64,000 bases of DNA. Source: Setophaga petechia (taxonomy: Eukaryota > Chordata > Aves > Passeriformes > Parulidae). Below are positions 1 to 15,100 of the stretch, piece by piece (the stretch's first letter is position 1; every line of letters starts with the position of its first letter). The stretch is taken from contig JANCRA010000011.1 of NCBI GenBank assembly GCA_024362935.1, forward strand, positions 5,573,501 to 5,637,500. Reading direction: 5' to 3'. Position numbers and translations under genes: made by a program. The notes below the pieces were generated by a model. It was not told the DNA's origin. It worked only from the letters and a program-made list of their open reading frames with translations, and ran no database searches.

Positions 1-3000
1 CTTCACTAAAAAAGCTACAACCAGTTTACCAGCACCTTCAGTCAGACTGTGCAGCTCAAAACATAAACGTTACACAGCAGAACAAATTTGGAAGGACACC
101 AGATAATGTTCCAAAACCCACAGGTATAAGTGGGAGACATTTTTTACAAAACAAGTGCTATTTCTCTCACTCTCAAGGTGTACATATAAAACATCTTCAA
201 AAGCCAGTAAGAAAATTAATCTTTATATATAAATATATTGGACAGCAGTAAGACATGCTTAAAGAGTGGTTTCGTAGGGGAACTTCTGTAGAAGCTGCTT
301 CTACTGAACTCCCAATCTTCCACAGGTTGTGTGACAATGGAAGCAAAAATCAAGAATTTTCAAGAGAATAAAGGTCAAAAAATTCTTTCTCCCTAACAAA
401 AGTCATGTAACAAGGTCACAGCCAAACACAAGTAAGTGGAGCTGACACGGACAATTTTTTAGGTAGTTAAAAATTATTTGGGATTGCATTGAAGATATGC
501 AGTTTTCCCAACATACTTTCAAGCAAAACAGAAATGGAACCACAAACCACGTAAGCTATCTCCTTATTGTAGACTGCTATTCAGACTTCTGGGAATGAGA
601 TGATCTCTCAGACACCACCACAGTGACCGTGAAATAAAGAAAATATTTCAAACATCCCAACTGAAAGGGCAAAGAAGGCAAAGAACCCCAGACTATGTGT
701 GGGGACTTTGCGCAATTTACCTATGGATGTGATTGCAGAAAATACCACAAATGAGTTTTGCCACAGTCAGATATGCGGCAAAACTCAACTGGCAGTTAAA
801 ATGTATCTGTTTGTATGGAATAGAGCTCTAAAATAAGGGCAAAACAAAGCATGGTATATGCTTGAATGGAGAAATGCTCTGACATTCCATAGATTCCCAC
901 AAAAACGATGCTATAGACAGCTTGGTGTAGAGACAAGTGGACACTTCAGTGCCATGGCAAAGTAGAAGATAAAAGATAAGAAAAAAGGAAGACTGATATG
1001 CAAATATCAAATCCTGTGATGATCAAGCTTCCATAAGTACAAGGTCCAAAACTTGAAAGGCTCAGATCATAAGGCCAGATCAAGCAAATGGCAGACTTGG
1101 GTATAATCGTCATCCAGAATGGACAAGATCAACTGCGTCTGAATTAGACCAGCCAGTTATTCCTGGCTCTGGTTTGACTCTTTGTTGACAAGAACTGTTC
1201 TGAAAAAAACAAAACTTCCTCTTTGTTGTGTCCTTGCTAAGAAAGCAGGAAATTTGTCTCAGGTGTCTGTTCCTGCCACCCCTCGGAAGGCCCGGGGCGA
1301 TTGGCCCGCGCACTCTGCGCAGCACTGGCTCTGCTCGGGTGCGAGTTCAGTGCCAGTGAATGCCTGGGATGAAATGTGTTTCACATAACCTTCTAAATAC
1401 CCTTTGATTTTTTCCACATTAAAGTGTCTTTTCTCTTATTGATGAAATAACCCCTATAAATCCTTAATGGCAGGGTAGATCATTAAGCTTGCATATTTTC
1501 ATGTTTAAAAGTCCTGTTGTTTATGTCTAATCTGTTACTTACCAGGGAAACTTGGATCAGTCTAACATTCATACATTAAAAATTTCCCTAAATGCCTGCT
1601 GCAACCAACATTCATACATTAAAAATTACCCTAAATGCCTGCTGCAGCCCAGTGACTCTAAATTCAATTAAAGGCATATTTTCGTTCTTTGTTTTGTGTA
1701 ATAGCTCTTGAGCAATTTGCTTCTCTAACATAATGTTATTTTCCCCACTGTCTGCAGACACTAGTTTGTTATTAGGTTACTGGCGTTAATCTTACTGAAT
1801 TAGGGGGGAAAAAAGCAGGAGACCAGCTTTTTTAAGCTTAAAAAAAAAAAGTATAGGCATTTGTACAAACTGCTTCATGGACTGATATGAAAAATAGCAG
1901 GCAAATCAAATTTTTGTTACTCATCTCTGACAAAGTTACTCCACCATTTTTATCAAGAATGAAAAGTGATATAATAATGGACAGCTGATCCAGTCTCAAC
2001 AACAGTGTTTTTCATTCACATTTCAGAGTCCTCCCCATTCTTATGTACCTTTCACATTCCAGTGTTTCTCAGTATGCCAAAACAGTAAATGCCCTTGAGC
2101 CCTCAGAAGTTCAGATTTTTAGCCCAAGATAGCTCTGATGGAAGACATTTGCCAGAAATAATAAATTCTTTACAGAAGATCTGCTTAATGGTGAAGCACT
2201 AACTGCTGAGCATGTAGTTTACTGATACATAAGACCCTTCATCAGCACAAAGAAGGGAAAAAGGACAAAGGAGAAACTGCCACAGTGGAAAAGGCAGGAT
2301 GTCCTGATGATGGGGCTCTGTGCTGAGAGGACACATGGTTCTACTTCTCTCTTGGCTGCTGACCTACCATTTCATCTTGGAGGAGGGAGTTCACCTCTCT
2401 GGGTCATTGCCCTTCTCTTCTTACCACAGACCTGAGCAAAAAGCAACTTTGATCATAATTGCAATGAAAATAACCAAAAGAATCTGACTGGTTGGTTTAA
2501 GTTTGTAAGAAGCCAGATTTAAAAGGCACAGTCTTTGTGAGAGATTCTTCCACCCATTTTTCATGTGCACAGGGTGATGAAATTTGTGAAGCAGTCTGTA
2601 ACAATTTTGTGGGGCTGCCCCTCTTTGCCCAGCCTGGTGGTGTCCTCTGGGACAATCTGGTCATGAGGGGTTGGTGAGAGAAATGGTTTCAGAAAAGAGA
2701 TAGGGGCTAATAAAAATACCAAAGGACTTTTAGGAAAAGTGATAATAATACAGAGACTGCTATTGTCTGCTCAGATTGCCCTTGCCATTCCTGGCAAGAT
2801 ATTTCCTTAAATTTTGGAATTAGGAAACACTGGGAAAGAGCAATTCATAACTATAAATTACAAATAAACTAAGATAGATAAATCTAAGAGGACTTGCCTA
2901 ACTTCACTTTGCAGACAAGCAGCAGAACCATGAAAATATTCCAGTTTCTGATGGCCAACTATAATAGTATTATATTATCCTGGCTTTAGATTTCAAGTGG

Positions 3001-3124
3001 TCATACCATAAAAGCATTCCCTTGACTCCCCGATTATGATCTGGTAACTAACTAGAGAAAACAAGCAAATCTGAATTAGTGAAACACACACACAAACAGA
3101 AAGTTAAAAAAGAAATTAACTTAC
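1..3124 (-). other. SLC26A7: SLC26A7 intron following exon 12 (partial)
   Basis: I scanned both strands for the expected next coding stretch (the first STAS strand and helix) and did not find it. The stretch contains a 43-bp tandem duplication at 1564-1649 and a small GC-rich patch at about 1270-1340. Open frames here are short and show no recognisable domain. Confidence 0.7.
1564..1649. repeat. Tandem duplication, 2 x 43 bp
   Basis: Copy 1 is 1564-1606 and copy 2 is 1607-1649. Both start aacattcatacattaaaaatt and end in atgcctgctgca plus a short tail. Only about two bases differ, so the duplication is recent. It lies in an intron and has no coding content. Confidence 0.95.
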
Positions 3125-3191
3125 ACAATTGTCTTCTGCTTTGTATTTGTATTCCACCTCTTTCACATTTTTCAAATTCAGTGTCTTTGCT
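3125..3191 (-). CDS. SLC26A7: SLC26A7 coding exon 12 (residues 473-495), start of the STAS linker
   Basis: This 67-base exon completes Arg473 and encodes [20 protein letters not shown] then NC. It matches the linker after the last helix (N-x-K-x-x-E at the same place in mammals) that leads into the first STAS strand. The acceptor is cacag and the donor the strong GTAAGT at 3124-3119. It is the last exon I can find; the following exons should lie to the left of position 1. Confidence 0.88.
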
Positions 3192-6100
3192 CTGTGATCA
3201 ATATATAGGGAAAAATCTGTACAGTTAATCATTAGTAGTCTTGAGCAGAAACAAAAAAGACACACACCCCAAGCTACAGTGCAGCAGTATAAAGGTCCAA
3301 AAATTCAATCTGGGAGTATTCTTGTGATTACAGACCTTATCTTTTCTGATAATCATCCTCTTAAACAGCAAAAAGCTCATTTTAGAATTTTGAGATCACT
3401 TTGAAAATATGAATAATTAAATTCTCTAATTCTCCTGTGAAGAGAATTTCTTATCTTAATTTCAATTTTTGTTTGCTGGCCAGAGCTACTTTCAAGTCAA
3501 GGTAGCTCATATATAATCTATATCTTCAAAAGTAAAGAGGTTTAATTAATATTTTTAACCTTCAAAAAATCATATTGTAAGGAAAGGGAAAAGAAATATG
3601 TAGAATAGTTTTGGGTCATGAAAAACAAAGATATTTTATTTGTCATTGAAATTGACACATCTTTACATGATGAAGCAGATCATTGCATTCTAGCTATCAA
3701 AATGGGGGACTTACTGGAAAGCATCAGTATTCCTATGCTCTCTACAGAGAGAAAAGAGAAAATTGCCTTGGAAAGTGAGCTCAGTGTTAGAATCTTCTGA
3801 TTCAACATGTCATTTACAGGAACACATTTAACTGCAGAACACTATGGAACTATCTATCCTCTGAGACAGATGCACCAATATACAAGGGGTATTTGCAGGT
3901 ATTGGGGCCAGATAAATGAGCCTTGCAAACATCAGCTGTTCTCTCATATCTGCATAGATGAAGCTGTAGCTGCTGCTACTTTTAATACAGTCTGATACAT
4001 AACATGTACCACATTCAGCACTCTGACATCTGAACAGAAACTTTACAATAAATAATCTATGGTATTTTCCTTGCTTTGCTTCTGCTAACACTTCTGCTCA
4101 TGACTGCACGGCTTACTACACATTATCTCGTTAACTCCATCTGTGCCGTGCCAGTTTTAAGGCTGCTACCTTGTTCTATGCCTTTAGATGGTGTGGGCAA
4201 TCATGTGCAGCTTTACTGAACACAGAGATCAGTGGGAAGAGTCTTATTTACATTAACAAGAGCAGGTTCAGACTGAGGTTTCCTCTATATCTGGCTCTTT
4301 TGTGTTAAAATATCCATCACTTTCTGCTTTTGGAGAGCCTTTAACATCCAGGCTCAGGACAAAAACAACATGAAAACTTGCCTTTTGTTTTACTTCAGAA
4401 TTTATCAAAATTTTAGTTTGCTGAGTAGCGCAATGTTATCACAAAAGTATCGGTTAATTCGAGCAGAAGCAATCTCCCATTATTTTTAACTGCCTTGAAA
4501 TTTGGAACTGTTTTCATGCTGGTTCTTTAACTTATTCTATGAGAATAAAGCTGTGCACAAATGTCTAACACCATTAACTTAAACAAGCATTTAATCGAGC
4601 TGTCTATATTGTGCTTAATTTCACTGGGATTCAATGTTCATGCAAACAACTGCATGCAACCAGCAAGTCATTTCCAGGACTGGTGAGCTGTGGATTAATT
4701 CTGTAGCACAAATCAATCATGAACCTCAGCTATATTTCCCTTGACTCATGATCCAAAGTAGCAACTGTAAAATATTAATTAAAAAAAAAAAAACAAACAA
4801 AAAACTTTTAATGGCTCTAGTTTATTTGTCCTGACTTTTCTAAGTCATGCACAGAACTTACACATTTTGTTAGACATTAGAATAGTTGTACTGTTATGTT
4901 TCATTAATCTATATTAGCAGTGCAATTGTCAACTACCAATTCCTGTGCAACATAGTACCTAGGAGTTTATAAAGGCTCTTATTTACTCAAGCTTGCCAGA
5001 CATACTTTTTCCTTAAGGAGCAAATAAATATCTAATGGAAAAAAATATTATTAATCTTTCAGTTGATTTTGTGCTACCTTCACATAATGAATCCTACAGA
5101 TGTGTAATAATAAGAGAAATCACAAAACAATGCCATTTTATAAAATGTTTTAGAGATTCCTTAGTCTATGGTAAATGGACAGATGTGACTTTTACTTCCA
5201 AATTGTCTTATCTTGCAATTTTCTGCAACTAAAAACCTGAAGTTTAGTTGTTAAATTTAGTATACCGTATGTCTATCCTGACTGTGAAGTAATATGCAGA
5301 AGGAATACATAATGAAGTGCTAGTAGAACATTTCAATAAATTGTTTCTTACCTGGGAAAGCGGAAGATCACAATTGCTATAGTGCACACAACGCCATACA
5401 AGAGTCCCACGTTAGCAGCAAAGCATATTGTAAACACATAGGTACTAACCCAGATGCTCTTTAAGGAGGGGAGCGAAAAGAAGCTATTAGTTTCAAATTT
5501 TATAGCAATGTGCATTTTATGAATCAGAAATAAAGATTTTTAAAACTAAGCTAGTTTCTCAGATGCGAACATTTGGATCTTTGAACTGGCAAATACTGAA
5601 GACTGAATTATCAATAAAAGTAATGGCTCCCCATGGGGGACCACATGCAGCATGGCACAACTCTTCCCAGTGCTCACAGAGGTTCCTTCCAGGGTTACTT
5701 AAAATAGCATTTGTACTTCTGCTAACAGCTTAAGTCAGAATCAACTCAGTTGTTTCGGAAACCTGTATTTTATTTTTCACATTGCAAATTCTCATCACCT
5801 TCTTCACTGCATAGATTTTAAATCCTCCTTTCCTTTCCCATAAAGAAATGCCCTAATGAGGTCACATACAGAGACCTTTACTTCCACTAATCATACAAGT
5901 GGGAATTATGATTGGCAAGGAGGCTGATTAAAAGTGGCATTTATCAGAGTACAGCTGACTAAAACAACTCTATTACAAATAAAAATTACTGGGGAATTAA
6001 TTCCTTTCAATGGAAATGGTGAGATTTCATATTACCTCCCCATCTTTCAATATTTGATTAATAAAACTTTGGATTAATTTTAAATGCAAATTTAAAAAAA

Positions 6101-9100
6101 ACTCAGAAGTGTATCTGAAACTAAGGTCACTTTAAAAAGAAATTTTACAAAACTTTACAAAACTTTCACATTTCAATTTTTCCTTAATTATTTTCTTACC
6201 AAAAATGATCACTTTTCTTTCCATACTACAATGATGTGTACAGCTAAGAGACATGCAGATTTTACAATTAAAAGAAAAGTACAAATTACTCGATTTCTTA
6301 TGCCAACCTAATTGGTAAAATAAAGCACATCTTTCTTTCCTTGAGGGAGCCTTAAGCCAAGATTGCCATCTAATCTTTATATAAAAGGTGTTAAAAAAGA
6401 CTGGAAAGCATTTTCATTTCTCTGGCTATACTGATCCCCACAGGTGCCCGTTTCAAGAATTACAGCGCTGCTTGTTCATGTTTGCACAATAACAGATCAC
6501 ATTACAATGGCACAGTCATTTTTAAGATTATCTTTTCTAATTCCTTCACTTAACTCACGAAAGCCAGAGACAATAGAATACTTTCAGCCCAAGCACAGGG
6601 ATTTTGCTTGAGCAGATTTCAGAACTGTTATTTTATGAATTATTAAGTGTAATTCATACCATGCTAACTTGTCACAGAGGACAGAGTGTTATGTGACTGT
6701 TGAGAAACCTTTTCCTCCCTGTCTTTGAGATTCCTAACTACTGCAAAAGACTTTTCAGTTTCTTCAACAGGAGAGCTGCTAGGTAAGGAGGTAGTTCATC
6801 CTCTGAAACTGTCCTTAATCACTAGTTGCATTTTGACATGTTATCTTTTATGAAGTGTTGTGCATATATTTGCAAACACCACCTTTATGAACAACAGATA
6901 TTGAGGTCTGATTAATGAATAAGAAAGTAATGCTAAGATTTACAAATCAAATATACATTTATAAAGAAGCTCACCTGGATGTGAAAAAGTTAACAAAACT
7001 ACTGAAAACCTGAAAATCAGTGAGATTGAGAATTAGACTATCTTAATTAGGCTGAATCCTTGACAATACCTGAATCCACTCCAGTGCATCCAGTTCAGCT
7101 GCAGACCTGAACCTCATCACATCTGACTAAATCACTGCTGCAGACCTGCAAACTTCTTATGGTCTCAGAAGAAAACAGCATAAAAACACAATACAAAGTC
7201 TGCATAGGAAGAATCAAAGCCAGAACTGTTTAAGTACTGCTGACTACTGAGGAAGCTAGTTAAGTGCCTCTCCAGCAGCCTAGTACCTTACATCTTAACT
7301 GTATTCAGAGACTGCCATTGTTGTAGAGGCTGAGCCAAAACTATCATACTCTCATTAATCAACCACCCTTTCAGTGCTTTGCATTGGCCTGGAAACAGTT
7401 CTTCTTTAGTTAGGGTAGCATCAAATTTGTAGAAAGAAGTTATGTTGATCTGATAGACTTTTTTTTTTTTTAATTCATTGGTTATTGCAAAGTTCAACAT
7501 AGAAGTGATAAAAATATCAAAGTTATCCTTGGCAGCTTACTTCAATATCGTTATTGCATACTCCAGGACAGATAGAATCTAATCAATCTTTAGATCTTAG
7601 CAATAATGTGTTATAGGCACATGCTAATATCAAAAACCAAAACAAAATCCACCTTCAAAACACTGTACTAATTTAAAGAAAAACTCTAAAGAGGGAGAAA
7701 AGAAACAAGCAGAAGAAATAGATTTATGTCAACTTCTGTATGTATCAGAAAGTATCAGAAGCACTGAGAGGTACAGTGACTGTTTAGACTGTTTATAGCA
7801 GCTGCCTCCTCTAGACTTTCCATTTCATACAGTCATTAGATGTCCACCATTGATGACAGTCTAAAATCTGCATTCGGTAGGAAAAAAAATCATATAAACA
7901 AGTTGCAGAATACTTTCTGAACCTAGAGCTAAACAATGCAATGCTATAACACTTATTATCAATGGTGATAATAAGTGTTTATGTACCAGTTTAAAAGCAG
8001 GTTATGCACTTGCCTTGTTTCATTGCAAACTGAGGAGATGATCAGCTGTTGCCTGAATGGGTAGTGTTCCTCACACGTAACTAGCTGCAATACAGCTGTC
8101 TAGTCTCCTACCATAATCAATGGATTTGGTTATCAGAATGGATAAAATTTAGGATGCAGTTCATCTAACTCCTACCTGGTTATGCTGTAGCTTAATGGAG
8201 GAAGAGATGAACATGTCTCAGCTGACCAGTTCTGTGCTGTCTGTAATGTGAGGCTGTGATGAGCTGCTCAAACAGAGGCTCTCCAGCATATACCCCAAAG
8301 AATCCCATTAAAGTCCTGCTCATTCCAAAACTGTCTCAGCAGTAGATGCTGGAGTCTTGGAGGAGGTGCTGGCTCAAAGGACTGAATGACTGAATGACAT
8401 GGCCATGGTCCCACATCCTTCTGCAGACAAATGACTAATGTGTGCATTCATCCTCAGCATACCCTGCATGAAATCTTGGCATTCAAGTGAAGCCCACCAC
8501 AGCCATAGGGCAGGAACTGCCCTTAGGAACATGGTTTAGGAGTAGATTTGGCAGTGTTGGATTAACAGTTGGATTAGATGGTCTTTAAAGGTCTTTCCCA
8601 AACTAAATGATCCTAAAGTGGTGTTGTAGCTCTTTGATACCACCTACAGCACAAGTAATACAACTCACACTAGCATCTTCACTAAGGCAGGAAAAACAGA
8701 AAATCTCCCTAGGATGCCATAAGATAGAATCGTTGATGTAAAATAATTCTCATAGAAGAGATGTTTTCCTACTTTGTAGAGGAAAGCAGAGCAGAGCTCT
8801 CTCTTTGTAAAGTGTAGCAGGGCTCTGAGAGCTCTCAGAGCCCTCTCACGAATCAGGACCCATGTGTGATGAACAAATTTAAGAGGCCATCTTCCTCCTG
8901 AGGATAGTATCTGAAGAAGTTCTAAAAAACCCCATGAAAATGCACTAATGAGCTCCAGATTTCAAGGAAGACCCTTTCTAGGGCCTCTTCTCCAAATATT
9001 TTGACAAAATAGATTGACAGGGTATTGGATACGTGTCCCAGAATTTCACAATGGCAAGATCATGGAGGATACTTGTCAAAAATGAGACCCTCGTTCTTGG

Positions 9101-12100
9101 ATCTACTTTAATTGCTGAATTAGTAGCATTCCTTACATCCTTTAATATTAATATATGTGCATACAGTTATGATTCATGCATCCATAACTGCCTCTCATCA
9201 CAACACCATGTTGGGAATGTGTCACTTTTACCATAAATTCTGGCCATTCTGCTTTAAAAGTCAGGCATGCAATCTGGCTTTGCTCAGCTGTGGTCATTTT
9301 CTGGTCAAGGCATATATGTAACTTTAAAACTCTTTTTTTCTCTTTAAATGCCAGAGTATTTCATTTCTGAACTTCTCAAATCCCTGGTATATAATTAACT
9401 CATGAAAATGATCCTTATTCTGTTATAATTTTTCTCTTAGAACATCACCTTCTGAAATATTTTCCCTCCATCTCTGGTTACTTTCAAGTCCAACTGTTAA
9501 CAGCAAAGAGAACATTTTTCTTCAGCAGTCCATTGCCAGGCAGTATTTTTGCCTGTCTTAAAAGGCAGCTTATCTGTGATCCTGAGCCTTAAAATCAAGA
9601 GTTAACAAGAATTTACTGGCCTTTTTAGCAATACTAGGAGAATATCACAGGTATCACCAGCCCTATCAAGCTGGAGAATAAAAACAGCAAGTTAGTAAAG
9701 TTGGCCTGCATAAGAAATTAGGCTTACAGGAAGGACAAGGAAATCATCTTTTGTCCTGAGGAACCTGAGAAGTGAGATATATTTACAGAAAAGGTCAGAT
9801 TAGCTTCCTGGCTTTTCTCAATAAAAGCAGAAAAAAAATCAAGACAAATCACTCTGAGTTATGCATATAACATATTTAGTGGAATAATGCAGTTATTAAT
9901 ATGAGATTGTTGAAGTCATCCAGTCAAGGCGTAGGGACTGACAAAAGAACTTAACTGAAGCAGGAGACACTTAAAGTTCAAATGGCTGGAAAGAAACCTC
10001 TGGAATAAAGACAATGGGGTAGTAGATGAAAAGTAATCAAATGTAATTTGAGAGGCACGATGTAAATCTGAAAGAAAAAGCCACCCATGTTTGAAAGAAG
10101 AGATTTCATAGAAACACAGAATATCCTGTGATTCGAGGAACCAATGAATTTCCTCAACTCCAACCCCTGAACAATATCATACCTTCTACATTTAAAAGGA
10201 TTAGGTTTATAGAGAACTAATCAACAAATAAATATATTCATCCCATTTGTGTCTAATGAGATGCTTAAAGAAGAGTAAAGGAACAAGGTAACAAACTCCA
10301 GAATATTCCATTTCCATGCACAATCATTTGCCAGACCTATAACCAAAACAAACCTGACTTCAATTCTACATGACACACACCCTTCAAAGAATCAGTTCCA
10401 GAAAGGACAACTGCTAATTATTTCCAAATGTTTTGTTAGGGTTTCTGTCTTCAGAACACTTTGGATAACCTGGGTGATGGAATGATTCATTTCTAGTGTT
10501 CTGTCAATTACTGGGGTGAATCCTTTCAGGCCAAAATAACCAGTGTAGTTACACAAATCACTGGCCTTGGTGGGGCTCCTCAGAGCAGGCAGCAATGCAA
10601 GATCAATGTTTATAGCCTTTCTTTAAACTATGCTATTTAAGGCAAGATGATTTATCCTGTCAAGCTAAGGACTGATGGTTAAACTACTTGAAAATAAATC
10701 ATTGCTCAAGAATGTTTAGTCAAAAAGATGAACCCAGCACACTCCCCCATTCTATAACCTCTCTTAGAAATGATGACAGATGTCAGAGATTTAATAACTA
10801 ACTACTCACACAACCTTTTCTGCCAAAACCAGAAAAGCAGAAATCAATCAGGTTAGTCTATCTGTGAAGACATGTCAAATCTAGTGAGATTCCAAAATAT
10901 CCTGCTGGAAAGTGTAACTACTTATTATCTCAATGAACTGATGGAGAAGATATATCTCTCTCCCATAACTACCAATGCTTAAATGTTAATGACCTAAGTG
11001 TTTTTAAGTCCATTGTTCCCAAAATAATTCTTGATCCACATTATTCATATTTTCTGTCATTGGCAATATGGGTTAAGCTGAAGATCAAATACAAAACAAG
11101 ACATAGAAAATATTTTCAGAATTTTACTGCTTGAGGAAGAAAATATTTCAGGAAGAACTTTTCTTCTGGATAATACAAAAGAAACTTCCAAAAACAAGTC
11201 TTCTGAACCTCTAATTTTCTGCAACCAAGTGCGAAAAATCTCACAGACAAACTTGATGTTGCTTACTCAGCTCTGTTTCCCTTACTAAAATGCAGTACTC
11301 TAACAAAAAAAAAGTTTTATTCTTTCTAGACTTAACCATTACTGCTATAGAATGCTAAGTAACTGGTGGATTCAAAAAAGTCCTATTAACTCCAATTACC
11401 TGTATTTCCCACCACAGACAAGGACTATGTGGCCAAAATACCTTTCTGAATATTGTTAACTCAAACATGCAGGATATCAGCAGAAATTTTGGTTCCACTA
11501 ATGGGCCATTACACCCAAAATCTACCACAGAAGAGAAATCCAGGAATCTTCTTACATCCAGGATTCATCTTTACTATGGAATTTTTGCAAATTCTTTCAG
11601 ACTATTTAGACTTTGTATTCAACTAAATTTTCATACTCTATCTCTTCACCTATATACTTTTTCTGATGTATTCCTCCTCTCATAGTGCAGATTTTTCACT
11701 GTGTTCAACAGTAGATAGAATAGATTTCTGCAAAATCTGAAAGAATTAAGGCAATTTACCTACAGCACCCCTCAATATTTATCTTCCTGCATCACTAGTG
11801 CTTCCAGTTCTGTTTGACCTGTGTGATCATTCCCTATTCCCAGAGGATAGGATGTTACCAAAATCTCTTCAATAATGCTACAATAACAAAAACATGTTAA
11901 ACAGATAGGAAAGACATAAAAATTAGACACATATTTGCTCATATTAACTTGATCTTTTTGTATACACATCTCTAGCATCAGGTTTGTTTCTTTACTGTTT
12001 GTTAAAATGTTATTTTTTAATACAACTGATACTACAGATGCTGTTATTCTGAGCTGATAGTGCACAAAAAGTACTACTAATAATGTCTTGTACTTATTTC

Positions 12101-15100
12101 TTCTAAGGCCATAGAACTGTTAAAGTTTAGTTAACAGATGTTTGCCAAATGGTCTCAGGAGAACCTCCTTAGATTAAGTTTTACTTACCCAGTCTATTTT
12201 ATCCACATTCCAATATTTTTTTAAGTCACGGAACTGCATTAGCATCCCCTTCAAGCCCACAACAATAATGCTTGCTAACACACACTGCAAAGACATAAGC
12301 ACAAAAGCCATTTGCATAGTTTTTAGTGAAAACAAATGCTGTTTATTTTATTTAGCACTCAATATCATAATTAAATTATAAAAAAACCTGGTAGGTTTTT
12401 AGAAAATGGGATAAGCACAGGTGTCCTTGTGACAGCTGCTAAAAGCAACAACCACCCTATCCCCATTTTTTTTTTTGTGAAGACAATCTACAGGCTACCT
12501 AACTGAGAGAAAAATGACAGAAACCTCAGGACTACTCAAGACTCTTCCATGCCTCACCAGACCAAATACATTTTGCCAGAGTCCGAAGGACTCGAAAGCA
12601 AATCATCACTCAACCTCTATGCACTAAAGAATTGTAACTTACTTTCTTCACTTCCTTCCCTTCCCCTAGAGAAGGCCTCTAGGGCAAAGGTCCATTAATT
12701 TTGAAGCAAAAAAAATTTTTTTTTTGTTCTTTGACTCAGGAAGGAGGAGGAGATGGATGAAGAAATCATCTAGAGCCAAAAATAATGGAGTACAAACCAA
12801 TGGACCTACAGTGCATAGATGGGGCTGAAAAAACATATTAAAAGAGAAATAAATTATCAAGAAAGCAAAAACCAAAAAGTATATTTAAAATATTGGTGGA
12901 AAAACCTACAAGAAACTGATCAAAATTTAGCTATAATCCATATGAAAACAAATGAAACTAGAGAAGAAGTATAGCAAAAAACCCAGGACATATTGTGTAC
13001 TCTTCTTCAAGTGTCCTTACTTTGCATGGTAAAAATAAGCTATAAAAGGATCTGTGTTTGAAAAGTGAGAACTTTCATGACATCATGTAAACAATAGCAC
13101 AAAGCAAGTTTAAAACATAATTGAGTTAAAACTTCATGTACATACATGGCAGAATCGTGGATAATTTTGGAGCTGTATTTAGCAGCTTTGACAAGCCTCT
13201 AGTTAAAATTAACTATTAATTTGTAATACCAAAAGCTAGATATAGCTTATGTGAAAAGATGCCACACTGATTTAAAGAGTCTTAGCATAGATGTATGATA
13301 GACATATAAGAATACTTTATAATCTTTTTGTCATTAAGCTTATGTCACTATTTAAAATAACTTGTGTCACATTTATTTGAAAAGCAAAGTAGTGTATCAT
13401 GTGCATATCAGGAGAAATATCATTAATCTTCATTAATTTCTACAACACTTTGTCAATTTACAAATCCACAGAGACCTGGGTGTATATTTTTCATAAACTA
13501 CATCCCAAAAGTAAGTAGAAGAGAAATTCACTTCTATACTCTGATGTGATAGACTATATATGTAACTATATATGTCTAAAATCTGTATGTCTTTTGCTGT
13601 CAACTCTGTGCTTTATGATGTTGAGATTTATCATACCTTTACTATTCTTTATGCCACTGAATATTAATAAAGCTGTTTTAAAAGTTGCACTGTCTTTCCC
13701 TGAAAGAAACTGCCCTTAGAAAATGTTTGACATCTTAATCTTTAAAAAAGTTAAGTAGCATACCATAGGAAGCCAGTACAGCAGAGGTCCAATTGTGTAG
13801 ATCACCACAAGAATTAATACACAAGAGATAAGGCAAGCCACCTACAACAATAAACAAGAATTGCAGATCATTCAAACAACAACAGAAACAACAAAAAAAA
13901 AGTTGTGAAAAGGACTAATTTTAAAATATTGCAGACAAAGTCAAGAATCAGATGCTGATGGTGTTAGCTATTAATGTATCTGTGGATTGCAGATGCATAT
14001 AACTTCAATTTTAATCTCTGATTATTACCTTTAATCAACTACAGTGATGAGACAGTGAGAGATCTAAACATCTGTGCTTGACCCTGCTGCCAGCACCCTG
14101 ACACAGATCAGAGCATCACTTTCACATTTGGGTATTAAGTGGAACGTGTGTGTGCAATGTCTCATCCCAGAAGTTTCTCAGCACCCACTGTCATTCTGCA
14201 TCTTATTTATAGCCATGCACCCTATGTTGTACTAAATAACAGATCTGTCATAGCACTAAGCAAGAATTATGTATACTATCATTTTTTCCACAAGAGAAGG
14301 CTTCTGACTTATTTTGTTGCGATTAACACTAAAAGAAAACTATTTTTAAACCAGAAACCACTAACAATTTCATTTTAATATCCGTGTATTTACTTAAGAA
14401 AATGTAGGTGCCATTTAAAAAGTACATTAAAGATTATAACTAATGCAAGTAACATAAATTCAGAAAATATATGGTCTAATAATTACATATTTCCTCACAG
14501 TATATATGGTATTAATCTGATGGAAAACGACAGTAAAATTGCACTGTCCTATTCTGCTGTGAGTGCTCGCTGAGTACTTCTGCTCTTATAAATATACAGT
14601 TCAGATTCACAGAAGGTTTTTGATGATAAGTAGACAGATGCTCACTTTATTTTTATATTGATAATATGTTTCTTCACTAAAATAATTAGGTTTCATTTTA
14701 AGAGACAAGTTGTTAAAAACAAAACCAGACAAGTTGTTAAAACACTAGAAAATTAAAGTCATGGTGTACTTAAAAATACCATCAAGCAGGATAGACAGAG
14801 TGTTTACATAAAAAGGGACAGAAAATCTGCTGGTAAAGTCACAAGGAACTTTTCCCTCTTTCTGCCTTCATGAGGAGCAAGAAAAAAAGTGTTGATTCTA
14901 TTTGAAGGACGCTTCTAGTCCATGATAGAGTTCCTCACTTCTCTTTTCTCCCAGGAAAATATATCACTGAGGAACAAATGACAAAACTGCAATCCAGGTA
15001 TAGCCATTTGAGAAAAAAGGACTCCTCTGTTCCCCTGAAAGGCTCTTTGCATTTCTTCCATGTGCTCTGCCAAACTGACTTCCCCCTAAGTTAAGGGAAG

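Larger units (their letters stand above)
5459..12188 (-). other. SLC26A7: SLC26A7 intron between exons 10 and 11
   Basis: Intron of 6730 bases. It holds a perfect hairpin (7948-7979), a CR1 3'-end relic (8526-8617) and a probable second CR1 scrap (10105-10175). The rest is unremarkable AT-rich sequence. Confidence 0.75.
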
